NCBI GenBank assembly: GCA_004294195.1
Contig: REAQ01000111.1
Location: forward strand, 1-18,005
Reading direction: 5' to 3'
DNA from: Sphingobacteriales bacterium
GTDB taxonomy: Bacteria > Bacteroidota > Bacteroidia > Chitinophagales > Chitinophagaceae
Length of the DNA: 18,005 nucleotides
The stretch's first letter is position 1; every line of letters starts with the position of its first letter. This document shows positions 1 to 7,791 of this stretch, piece by piece. The notes under the pieces are model-generated. The model did no database searches and had not been told where the DNA came from. It saw only the letters and a program-made list of their open reading frames with translations. Position numbers and translations under genes: made by a program.

Positions 1-2
1 AA

Positions 3-710
3 CGGATCATCGAGGCGGTGAGTGTAGATGCCCTCATCGATCTCACCATTGAGAGCCCATTACGGTCAGATAATTTCTTGATGGAAATGCTGACGGGTGA
101 ACCCAATTATATCAGGCATTACAACCACCTTGCCTTCCAAAGTTATCTTGTGCATCCGCATATGCTGGAGACGATGGACAAGCTGCGTTTTGATTGTTTC
201 CGTGTGGGCCATATCAAAGAGCACCTGGAAGAGATGGAACCCGTGTTCCGCAATTCACAGTTGCTAAGTTTCGATATCTCTGCATTGCAACATGCAGCGG
301 CACCTGCCAACCGGATTTCACCGAACGGACTGAACGGGGAAGAAGCCTGCACACTCACGCGATTTGCAGGGATGAGTCCTTCCATCAACAGCATCGGTAT
401 TTATGGATATCGGATGGAACTGGATGAGCATGCGCTCACGGCCAAACAGATTGCGCAGATGCTTTGGTATTTTGTAGACGGGAGGTATAAGGGCTTGCAG
501 GAAGCATCCTTACAGGAGAAAGATCATTTTAACGAGTTCCATATCAGTTTTTCAGAAGTGGAGACTTCCTTTCTGCAGAGCAAAAAGACCGGCAGGTGGT
601 GGATGCAACTACCCAATAAACAGTACATAGCCTGTTCCTATAACGATTACATGCTGGCCAGTCACAATGAGATTCCCGAGCGGTGGCTGCGTGCACAAGA
701 AAGAGAATAA
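3..710 (+). CDS. formimidoylglutamase-like protein, arginase/ureohydrolase family (5' end missing)
   Basis: The reading frame is open to the left edge (R-I-I-E-A-V precedes the first GTG at 18), so this is the C-terminal part of a longer gene and the GTG is probably internal. The segment around nt 267-287 (SFDISAL), followed by APANRISPNGLNGEEA and the RYAGM-like RFAGMS stretch, matches the C-terminal half of the Bacteroidota proteins annotated as formimidoylglutamase; QMLWYFVDGRY and the ending with SGRWW-like TGRWWMQLP and CSYNDY also fit. Canonical arginases bind two metals through DAHxD and SxDxDxxD. Here the equivalents appear to be DALID (nt 27-41) and SFDIS, so one His and one Asp ligand look absent. 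Family membership is fairly sure; enzymatic formiminoglutamate hydrolysis is not. dacB begins 1 nt after the stop, so the two are probably co-transcribed. Confidence 0.8.
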   Translation, partial: RIIEAVSVDALIDLTIESPLRSDNFLMEMLTGEPNYIRHYNHLAFQSYLVHPHMLETMDKLRFDCFRVGHIKEHLEEMEPVFRNSQLLSFDISALQHAAAPANRISPNGLNGEEACTLTRFAGMSPSINSIGIYGYRMELDEHALTAKQIAQMLWYFVDGRYKGLQEASLQEKDHFNEFHISFSEVETSFLQSKKTGRWWMQLPNKQYIACSYNDYMLASHNEIPERWLRAQERE

Positions 711-711
711 T

Positions 712-2061
712 ATGAAATCATTTCCTGGTCTTTTGTTGCTGACGTTGTTCCTGTTTATGATCTCCTGCACCACGGGGCAGCATATCCGAAAACAAGTATC
801 TGAGTTGCTGGCGGGTGATTCTGTGTTTGCCAATGCACACCTCGGCGTGTCTGTGTATGATCCGGCAGCGGGCAAGTTTATCTTCAGTTACCAGGACAAC
901 AAATACTTTGTACCCGCCAGTAACACGAAGATCATCAGTTGCTATGCAGGGATGAAATACCTGGATTCTGTGTTGGTGGGATTGAAGTATGTGCAGCTGG
1001 ACACGGCGCTGGTGCTGATTCCTACGGGTGATCCCACCTTCCTTCACCGGGATTTTTCCAAACAACCCGTTGCAGATTTCATCAAAGGCCTGCAGGGAAA
1101 AACGTATATGGCCACCAACCATTGGGGTGACGAGGCTTTGGGCCGAGGCTGGAGCTGGGATGATTATTCCGATTATTATATGGCGGAGCGAAGTGCGTTT
1201 CCGGTGTACGGGAACCTGATACGCTGGTTCCAGGAAAAGGGTAAGAAAGAGAATCCCTCTTATGCCGGAGATACAGTTGATCTCTTTGTGTATTCGGAGC
1301 CAGAAGTAAATGGGAAGGTGAGTTTTGGAAAAGTTGAAAAAGGTGCAGCATTCAATGTGATCAGGGACCGGGATAAAAATGATTTTACGATTTACGAGGG
1401 CCAGGAGCAACATGCTGAAATCGATATACCTTATGTAACCTACGGCATTGAAACGGGGTTGCAATTGATGAAAGATTCCCTGCGTACAACGGTGTTGCCA
1501 CTGGGCGGGAACCTTCAGAAATATTGGTTTGACGCGGCGAAGCCGGTGTACAGTCAGGAATTGGATTCCTTGTTGAAGCCGATGATGTACAATAGTGACA
1601 ACTTCTTTGCTGATCAGATCCTGTTGATGGCGGGTATGAAACTCACGGGCGAACTGCGCACTGCCAAGGCTATTGATACCCTGCTGAAGACAGATTTAAT
1701 CGGCTTCCCCGATAAGCCTAAATGGGTGGATGGCAGTGGCCTCAGCAGGTTTAATTTGTTTACGCCGCGTGATATGATCTGGGTCTTAGACAAGATGAAA
1801 AAAGAGTTCAGCTGGAACCGCATTACGGGTATCTTTCCTACGGGTGGTAAGGGAACATTACGCAGTTATGTAGGAGAGAACGGAAGACTATATGCCAAGA
1901 CGGGGACACTCACCGGTGTGTTGGCTTTGAGTGGGTATGTGATCACAAAGAAAAACCGCACCCTGATCTTCTCCGTGATGGTAAACAATCACACCCAACC
2001 TACCCGCGTGATCAGGGAAAAGATCAGCAGTTTCCTCAAATACCTCATCGAAAATTATTGA
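712..2061 (+). CDS. dacB: D-alanyl-D-alanine carboxypeptidase/endopeptidase, PBP4 (DacB, peptidase family S13)
   Basis: A penicillin-binding protein that would remove terminal D-Ala from, or cleave cross-links in, peptidoglycan on the periplasmic side. The 449-residue product shows the three active-site motifs in order: SxxK (S70-N-T-K73), SxN (S295-D-N297) and KTG (K396-T-G398). The 225-residue gap between the first two motifs is typical of PBP4-type enzymes, which carry extra domains there. The N-terminus (hydrophobic stretch ending FMISC, Cys19) looks like a lipoprotein signal, so the protein is probably membrane tethered; the lipobox is not perfect. I chose the ATG at 712 rather than an in-frame start at 667, because the latter lies inside the upstream gene and would bury the signal peptide. 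The gene starts 1 nt after the upstream stop and its 3' end overlaps mutL (opposite strand) by 7 nt, leaving no room for a separate terminator. Confidence 0.93.
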   Translation: MKSFPGLLLLTLFLFMISCTTGQHIRKQVSELLAGDSVFANAHLGVSVYDPAAGKFIFSYQDNKYFVPASNTKIISCYAGMKYLDSVLVGLKYVQLDTALVLIPTGDPTFLHRDFSKQPVADFIKGLQGKTYMATNHWGDEALGRGWSWDDYSDYYMAERSAFPVYGNLIRWFQEKGKKENPSYAGDTVDLFVYSEPEVNGKVSFGKVEKGAAFNVIRDRDKNDFTIYEGQEQHAEIDIPYVTYGIETGLQLMKDSLRTTVLPLGGNLQKYWFDAAKPVYSQELDSLLKPMMYNSDNFFADQILLMAGMKLTGELRTAKAIDTLLKTDLIGFPDKPKWVDGSGLSRFNLFTPRDMIWVLDKMKKEFSWNRITGIFPTGGKGTLRSYVGENGRLYAKTGTLTGVLALSGYVITKKNRTLIFSVMVNNHTQPTRVIREKISSFLKYLIENY

Positions 2062-3875
2062 TGAAACATCCTTGTCAGTTGTTCCTGCCTGAATTCAATA
2101 TAGGTTGGTGCGCCGTCAATGGTGGTATTGGTGGTGGCGCATGCGAAGAGCGATGATATGAGTGCGTGCATCTCTTTACTGGTCAATATTTTTCCTGCTT
2201 TGATGCTTTGTTGTGATACCATTGAGCGCACCAGTTTCTCCCGCTTGGAGAATTTGAAGTTGCTGGTAAAATGCTTGAATTGTTCCAGCAGTTGCTCGAT
2301 AACTTGTTTTTCATTGCCTTGTTCCACATCTGCCGGTGTGCCCTGAACCACAAAACTATTTGTGCCGAAGGGTTCCAGCGCGTAGCCCAGCTGCTGAAGG
2401 TCAGGAAGCAGGTCATTCACGAGTACTGCATCGGCGGGTGTGCAGGAGATGCTGATGGGAAACAGACTTCTTTGTGTGGCCATCGGTTTTCCATGTGCCG
2501 CATCTGCGAGGCGCTCATACAATACCCTTTCATGTGCCAGTTGTTGGTTCACCACCAGGAATCCGCGGTTGGTGGGCACCAGGATGAATTGTTGCCTGAT
2601 CTGCGTGAAGTCTGTCGTCCAATCGATCTCCAGAGCAGCACCTGCGCGGGGCACGGGTTGCATGCCGGGTGAAGCATCTTGTTGGGTATCCTGCATCAGA
2701 TCCTTCCAGTTCTTGAGACCTGAATTCTTATCAATGAAATGAGCTTGATGCTTTTGCGTGAACGTGTGGAACAGAGACGATGAAGTAGCGTATTGTTGCT
2801 TGTCTTCCGTAAAAGGTTTGTTGATGGCATCCAGTTGCTGCACATGCGGATCCAGATCAAAATCAAGGGTTGGTGTGATGCTGTATTGGGCGAGCGCGTG
2901 TTTCACTGCGGCCTGCACAAAGGCGTACATGATTTTTTCATCATCAAACTTGATCTCCTGTTTGGTGGGATGTACGTTGATGTCAATATGTGCAGGATCA
3001 AGATCAAAGAACAACACATACATCGGGTATGCATCTGCAGGGATCAGGTCCTGGTAGGCATTCATGATGGCATGATGCAGATACGCGCTTCTGATGTATC
3101 TGTTGTTGACAAAAAGGTATTGGTCCCCTCGGGTTTTTTTGGCTGTTTCCGGCTTGCCCACAAACCCTGTGATGTCAAGGTAATCTGTATGTTCCTGAAC
3201 GCTGACCAGCCTTGCGTTATAAGGTGTGCCGAGTAATTGTACGATGCGTTGCTTGAGGTTGCCCCGTTCCAGGTGAAATACTTGCTGGCCGTTGCTAGTC
3301 ATCGAAAAAAACACCTGGGGGAAGGCGAGGGCAACGTGCATGAATTCATCAACGATGTGGCGCATCTCTGCGGCATTGCTCTTGAGGAAATTCCTGCGTG
3401 CGGGCACGTTGAAAAAAAGGTTCTTCATGGCGATGCTGGTGCCGTTGTTGGCGGAGCAGGGCTCCTGCAATTTCACTACACTGTTATCAATTTCAATGTA
3501 GGTGCCCAGTTCATCTTCTGCGCGTTTTGTTCTCAGTTCCACCTGTGATACGGCGGCGATGGATGCCAGTGCTTCCCCACGGAAACCCATAGTGCGGATC
3601 TGGAAGAGATCATCAATGTTCCGGATCTTGGAGGTGGCATGGCGCTCAAAGCTCATGCGTGCATCTGTGCCGCTCATGCCCTTGCCATTGTCTACTACCT
3701 GCACCAGTTGCTTGCCCGCATCCTGGATAATGAGCCGCACCTCAGTAGCGCCTGCATCCACGGCATTTTCAAGCAATTCCTTCACTGCACTAGCGGGCCT
3801 TTGGATCACCTCGCCAGCAGCAATTTGGTTTGCAATATTATCCGGAAGCAGTTGAATGATGTCGCTCAAATCCAC
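2055..3875 (-). CDS. mutL: DNA mismatch repair protein MutL
   Basis: MutL couples mismatch recognition by MutS to downstream repair steps through an ATP-driven clamp. The N-terminal GHKL ATPase is intact: KELLENAVDAGA at 32-43 (catalytic Glu36), DNGKGM at 62-67, FERHATSKI at 76-84 and GFRGEALASIAA at 97-108, followed by the transducer domain (VNNRYIRS near 257-264, NVHPTKQEIKF at 300-310). A low-conservation linker (about 335-420) leads to the C-terminal dimerisation domain. There the endonuclease motif DQHA(x)2E(x)4E is replaced by NQQLAHERVLYE (443-454), and the distal Cys/His motif (CPHGRP in Bacillus) reads IDGAP (586-590). The start is GTG at 3875: the frame remains open upstream only to a stop at 3908-3906, with no ATG, and the product begins just before the conserved DIIQLLPDNIANQIAAGEV region. 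Length of 606 residues is normal. It overlaps dacB at its 3' end. Confidence 0.97.
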   Translation of the reverse strand: MDLSDIIQLLPDNIANQIAAGEVIQRPASAVKELLENAVDAGATEVRLIIQDAGKQLVQVVDNGKGMSGTDARMSFERHATSKIRNIDDLFQIRTMGFRGEALASIAAVSQVELRTKRAEDELGTYIEIDNSVVKLQEPCSANNGTSIAMKNLFFNVPARRNFLKSNAAEMRHIVDEFMHVALAFPQVFFSMTSNGQQVFHLERGNLKQRIVQLLGTPYNARLVSVQEHTDYLDITGFVGKPETAKKTRGDQYLFVNNRYIRSAYLHHAIMNAYQDLIPADAYPMYVLFFDLDPAHIDINVHPTKQEIKFDDEKIMYAFVQAAVKHALAQYSITPTLDFDLDPHVQQLDAINKPFTEDKQQYATSSSLFHTFTQKHQAHFIDKNSGLKNWKDLMQDTQQDASPGMQPVPRAGAALEIDWTTDFTQIRQQFILVPTNRGFLVVNQQLAHERVLYERLADAAHGKPMATQRSLFPISISCTPADAVLVNDLLPDLQQLGYALEPFGTNSFVVQGTPADVEQGNEKQVIEQLLEQFKHFTSNFKFSKREKLVRSMVSQQSIKAGKILTSKEMHALISSLFACATTNTTIDGAPTYIEFRQEQLTRMFHQ

Positions 3876-3898
3876 TAATTTTAAAAGCCCTAAAATTA
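3876..3898. promoter_or_regulatory. palindrome in the mutL/GH3 divergent spacer; candidate back-to-back -7 boxes
   Basis: TAATTTTA (3876-3883) and TAAAATTA (3891-3898) form a perfect 8-bp inverted repeat around a 7-nt spacer (aaagccc). Read on either strand, each arm is TAATTTTA, one mismatch from the Bacteroidota -7 consensus TAnnTTTG. On the plus strand a TTG at 3852-3854 lies 21 nt upstream, a plausible -33 element for the GH3 gene. I see no convincing -33 for mutL. It could equally be a regulator operator. Arm identity is seen directly; promoter function is inference. Confidence 0.45.
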
Positions 3899-3915
3899 CG
3901 ACAATTTAAAGCCTG

Positions 3916-6831
3916 ATGCAGAAGTTTATCGGAGTTCTTCTCTGTCTTTTCCTGATTTTTACCGCATATGCCCAGAAGACGAGTTCCTTGTCCAGAAAGG
4001 ATTGGGTAGACTCTGTTTTCAAGACCCTAAGTCCTGAAGAAAAGATCGCGCAATTGATTGTGGTGCGCAGTTCTTCCATTGATTCGCGCACGGGTAAAGT
4101 GAGTTTTTATGACGAGAAAGTTGCGGATGCCATTCGCAGGTACAATGTTGGTGGTGTTTGTCTTTTTCAGGGCGGTCCGGTGCGGCAAGCGCTGATGCTG
4201 AACCAGTTTCAGATGATGGCGAAAATGCCGTTGTATGTTTCTATTGATGCGGAAACAGGGCTGGGCATGCGGATGGATAGTGTGCGGACCTTGCCAAGGC
4301 AAATGATGCTGGGGGCGGTCAGTGATCCCGGAATCATTTACGAGTATGGCCGATGGGTAGGAAAGCAATGCAAGCGCATTGGGATCCATATGAATTATGC
4401 GCCCTGCGTTGATGTAAACAACAATCCGGATAATCCGGTGATCAATGATCGCTCCTTCGGCGAGAATAAAGAAAAGGTAGCGGAGTATGCGATCATGTAT
4501 ATGAAGGGCATGCAGGCTGAAGGAATCCATACCTGCGCCAAACATTTCCCAGGTCATGGTGATGTGGCGGTGGATTCACATTTGGACCTTCCCGTGATCA
4601 ACAAAACGCGTCAGCAGTTGGATTCATTGGAACTCTATCCTTTCCGGAAACTGATTGCGGCGGGTGTGGATGCGGTGATGGTGGGTCATTTGTTTATTCC
4701 TGTGATAGATAACAGGGAGCACAGGGCCTCATCGATCTCAAAAAATAACGTTACTACATTATTGAAAGAAGAACTTGGTTTCAAAGGGATGATCTTTACC
4801 GATGCGCTGGAGATGAAAGGGGTTGCCAAGTATTTCCCTGGTGGTGAGATCTCTTCTGAAGCACTTGCTGCAGGTAATGATCTTTTGTGTTTGCCCGAGG
4901 ATATTGAAGGGACCATCGAATCCACAAAGCAAAAGATCAAAAAGAAACAACTCAGTTGGGATGATATTGATAGGAGTTTGATGAAAATCCTGCAGGCAAA
5001 GTATGATGCGGGCCTGGCCAATTGGAAGCCAACAGATACCACACATTTGGCAGAGGATCTGAACAGGTCTTCAAGCTCCATTCGCAAGCGGGTGGCAGAG
5101 CAGGCCATCACCATGTTGAGGTATGACGATAAAGCTGCGTTTCCATTGCAGCGCAGCAGGACGGGCAGGATCGCTTACCTTGCGTTTGGGATTGGTAATG
5201 ATAACGTGATGGCTAAGCGCATGCGTAGTGATTACAATGCCGATGTGTATTACTACAATTATACCCGTGATTCTTTGCGCAATGCATCTTTGCTGCAGCT
5301 GCTGACCAGTCGCTATGATGCAGTAGTCATAGGCCTTCACCAACTCAGGCGTTTTCCTGCTGGAAAGTTTGGCATCAGTGAAGGTGCGCTGCAGCTCATT
5401 GAGTCTTTGCAAAATCGGGTACCCAACACCGTTATGGTATTCGGAAATCCTTATGCTGCCAGGTATGTGTCGTCTGCAAAAAATATCATCACATGTTATG
5501 AAGATGAATCCATCATACAGGAGACGGCAGCAGATATGTTGTTGGGGTTTCAGGTGATGCGTGGTACACTTCCTGTATCGGTTACATCGGCCTTTCCTTC
5601 CGGATCAGGCATTCAGCGCAGTATTCTCCCCGTGGCTACGGAGATCATTGGAATTGACATCAACGCGTTGGGCAGTATTGATTCCATTGCCAACGATGCG
5701 ATCCGTCAGCATGCCACGCCAGGTGCAGTTGTTCTGGTGGCCAAGGATGGAAAGATTGCCTATTATAAAAGTTTCGGGCACTATACGTACGATAGTACGG
5801 AGAGAGCTACGTTGGAAAGCATTTACGATATGGCTTCGGTGACCAAGATTGCTGCCACCACGGTTTCCATCATGAAGCTGTATGACCAGGGCAGGCTGGA
5901 TCTGGAGAGCCGCCTCGGGGATTTTATTCCCTGGGTGAGGGGAACCGATAAGGAGAAGATCGTGATCCGGGATCTGTTGTTGCACGAGGCTAGATTGAAA
6001 AGTTTTATTCCCTTTTATCGTGAAACAATGGATACGGCAACGGGCGTTCCATCTTCAAGGCTTTTTGCGAAAACGATGTCTGCTGGTTTTCCTTACCGTG
6101 TGGCAGACAGCATGTTTATGCAGACTAGTTACCGGGACACTTTGTATAAGCGCATTGCGGATAGTAAACTGGAGAAGCCCAATACGTATATCTATAGTGA
6201 TAATGATTTTATTTTCCTGGGATTGGTTGTGGAGGCTATATCCGGCATGAAGCTGGAGGATTATGTACGGAAGGAATTTTATGAGCCGATGGGTCTCGTT
6301 ACAACCGGCTTCAAACCGCGAGAGCGGTTTCCGTTGTCCAGGATTTCGCCAACGGAAAATGAAACATTTTTCCGCAGGCAATTGATCCGTGGCGATGTGC
6401 ATGATCCCGGTGCCGCGATGTTTGGTGGTGTGGCGGGTCATGCGGGTTTGTTCAGCAATGCTTATGATCTTGCGGTGGTTCTTCAGATGTTGCTCAACAA
6501 AGGTGTGATCAACGGTCATCGGTTTTTATCAGACACAACTGTGATGCGATTCACTGCGTATGGCAGCAGCATCAGCAGGCGCGGACTGGGATTTGATAAA
6601 CCGGAAAAAGACAATGGCACCCGCAAGGAACCATATCCTACGTCAAGTGCGTCACCATTGACTTTTGGTCATACCGGTTTCACAGGTATTGGTGCCTGGG
6701 CAGATCCAAAACATAATCTGATTTACATTTTCTTATCCAACCGTGTTCATCCAAATGGCAGCAACAAGTTGTTGCAGATGAATGTGCGTCCGAAGATTCA
6801 TGAGGCGGTGTACCGCGCTTTGCGAGAGTAG
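3916..6831 (+). CDS. secreted NagZ-like GH3 beta-N-acetylglucosaminidase fused to a class C beta-lactamase-type serine hydrolase
   Basis: The 971-residue protein has a signal peptide (residues 1-19, cleavage after AYA) and two enzymes in series. The GH3 N-terminal domain (about 25-370) carries KHFPGHG (209-215), the NagZ-type DSH acid/base dyad (D220, H222) and FTDALEM with the nucleophile Asp296. A GH3 C-terminal alpha/beta domain covers about 385-560. From about 578 to the end is a serine-hydrolase domain of the beta-lactamase/PBP4* type: SVTK (641-644), YSD (760-762, in place of Tyr-x-Asn) and HTG (919-921). The likely substrate of the first half is GlcNAc-containing muropeptide or peptidoglycan. 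The second half could be a peptidase, amidase or esterase; sequence alone does not decide. Such fusions are known in Bacteroidota. The ATG at 3916 is chosen because the signal peptide starts there. It is divergent from mutL and ends in a heptamer repeat. Confidence 0.93.
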   Translation: MQKFIGVLLCLFLIFTAYAQKTSSLSRKDWVDSVFKTLSPEEKIAQLIVVRSSSIDSRTGKVSFYDEKVADAIRRYNVGGVCLFQGGPVRQALMLNQFQMMAKMPLYVSIDAETGLGMRMDSVRTLPRQMMLGAVSDPGIIYEYGRWVGKQCKRIGIHMNYAPCVDVNNNPDNPVINDRSFGENKEKVAEYAIMYMKGMQAEGIHTCAKHFPGHGDVAVDSHLDLPVINKTRQQLDSLELYPFRKLIAAGVDAVMVGHLFIPVIDNREHRASSISKNNVTTLLKEELGFKGMIFTDALEMKGVAKYFPGGEISSEALAAGNDLLCLPEDIEGTIESTKQKIKKKQLSWDDIDRSLMKILQAKYDAGLANWKPTDTTHLAEDLNRSSSSIRKRVAEQAITMLRYDDKAAFPLQRSRTGRIAYLAFGIGNDNVMAKRMRSDYNADVYYYNYTRDSLRNASLLQLLTSRYDAVVIGLHQLRRFPAGKFGISEGALQLIESLQNRVPNTVMVFGNPYAARYVSSAKNIITCYEDESIIQETAADMLLGFQVMRGTLPVSVTSAFPSGSGIQRSILPVATEIIGIDINALGSIDSIANDAIRQHATPGAVVLVAKDGKIAYYKSFGHYTYDSTERATLESIYDMASVTKIAATTVSIMKLYDQGRLDLESRLGDFIPWVRGTDKEKIVIRDLLLHEARLKSFIPFYRETMDTATGVPSSRLFAKTMSAGFPYRVADSMFMQTSYRDTLYKRIADSKLEKPNTYIYSDNDFIFLGLVVEAISGMKLEDYVRKEFYEPMGLVTTGFKPRERFPLSRISPTENETFFRRQLIRGDVHDPGAAMFGGVAGHAGLFSNAYDLAVVLQMLLNKGVINGHRFLSDTTVMRFTAYGSSISRRGLGFDKPEKDNGTRKEPYPTSSASPLTFGHTGFTGIGAWADPKHNLIYIFLSNRVHPNGSNKLLQMNVRPKIHEAVYRALRE

Positions 6832-6865
6832 GCATTGGGCAATAGGCAATAGGCAATAGGCATTG
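6831..6865. repeat. heptanucleotide tandem repeat, five units
   Basis: Five consecutive 7-nt units fill most of the space between the GH3 stop codon and the convergent hydrolase gene: GGCATTG, three copies of GGCAATA, and GGCATTG again, so the array is symmetric in its unit order. The first G is the last base of the GH3 TAG stop. On the minus strand the array would read as LPIAYC-type peptide, a familiar spurious translation in genomes with this repeat. There is no hairpin plus T-run, so it does not look like an intrinsic terminator. Confidence 0.85.
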
Positions 6866-6878
6866 GTCTACAACCTTC

Positions 6879-7733
6879 TTATTTAGACATTTCAATCAAC
6901 GCACCAGTGATCTCCTTCTGGTGGCTCCAGGGAATGAAATGGGTGCCTTTGGAGATCATGCGGATCTCTACTTTTGCGGCATTGGTCAGATTTGATTTTG
7001 CATAGTCAACATTACCAGGCGGAACCCATGTGTCCTGGTCACCATGAACGAGGTAAACTTTTGTAGTTACTTTCGGAAAATCATTTGCCAGCGATTTTAC
7101 TTCTTCTTTAAAGTGTACGAGCTCTGTATTGCTGGGTTTAAAAGATCCGGGTAGAAAATGATTGAGCGGGAAGGTTTCCATCACATAGCGCCAGCTTTCT
7201 TTGGGTTCAAGTGCTGGATCAACAGAGCCGGCGATCAACATGATGCCACTAAACATTTGCGGCGCATCTGCAGCCATTTTTACCACCAACGGCCCGCCAA
7301 GTGAATGCCCTGCCAAATACACTGGTTTACCATTGTCCAGGTGTTTAATGACCGCCAGCAATTGCATACTCTGTTCAGCAAGGGGCATTGCAGTTCCAAA
7401 TTCAGAATAGCCGAAGCCGGGTCTGTCAACTGCCACGATCCGGAAGTGAAACAGGAGTGCAGGCTCTTCCATGTATTTAGTGAAAGCACTCCAGGCGCTG
7501 GGTGATCCATGGATCATGACAAGGGTAGGTAAGGTATCGTTCCCTACCGAGACATAGTGGATCTGGTGTTGGTTAACGTTGACATATCCAGGCTTGAGGT
7601 CAAGCCCTTTACGGGCAAAATTCCGGACGGCACGTTCATCGGAGATTCTGAATGTCATGCATCCGGGTGCAATGAGTACCCAAAGGATAAGTATGGCTAT
7701 GACGATGAACACGGTTTTCTTCAGAAACAACAT
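6879..7733 (-). CDS. membrane-anchored or lipoprotein alpha/beta-fold hydrolase
   Basis: A 284-residue alpha/beta hydrolase with a complete catalytic triad pattern: oxyanion-hole region HGSPSAW (75-81), nucleophile elbow GHSLGG (Ser144), acid Asp234 in HGDQDTWVP, and His265 in KGTHFIPW. The first 22 residues form one hydrophobic segment after a KK pair, ending APGC (Cys25), so the enzyme is probably exported and held at the membrane, either as an uncleaved anchor or an atypical lipoprotein (Pro at -2 is unusual for a lipobox). Substrate is not recognisable; the family includes esterases, epoxide hydrolases and haloperoxidases. It lies 58 nt downstream of ricT on the same strand and converges with the GH3 gene. 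No clear promoter lies in the 58-nt gap, so read-through from ricT is likely. The ATG at 7733 places the hydrophobic segment at the N-terminus. Confidence 0.88.
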   Translation of the reverse strand: MLFLKKTVFIVIAILILWVLIAPGCMTFRISDERAVRNFARKGLDLKPGYVNVNQHQIHYVSVGNDTLPTLVMIHGSPSAWSAFTKYMEEPALLFHFRIVAVDRPGFGYSEFGTAMPLAEQSMQLLAVIKHLDNGKPVYLAGHSLGGPLVVKMAADAPQMFSGIMLIAGSVDPALEPKESWRYVMETFPLNHFLPGSFKPSNTELVHFKEEVKSLANDFPKVTTKVYLVHGDQDTWVPPGNVDYAKSNLTNAAKVEIRMISKGTHFIPWSHQKEITGALIEMSK

Positions 7734-7791
7734 ACACTCACGATTTTACAAGTGCAGCAGCGCATATCATAAACAACGAATCCCGGGCGGA

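Noticed and set aside
667..711. Upstream in-frame start for dacB
   Set aside because: It would place 15 polar residues from the overlapping upstream gene before the signal peptide.
718..1464. 248-codon minus-strand reading frame antisense to dacB
   Set aside because: It lies wholly inside dacB, which has all its catalytic motifs in frame; the antisense translation is His/Arg-rich with no recognisable domain.
3502..3855. Plus-strand reading frame antisense to the mutL ATPase region
   Set aside because: Overlaps highly conserved MutL motifs and is Ser/Cys-rich without family resemblance.
6680..6895. 71-codon minus-strand reading frame containing LPIAYC
   Set aside because: This is a translation of the heptamer repeat and the antisense of the GH3 3' end; such peptides are well-known annotation artefacts.
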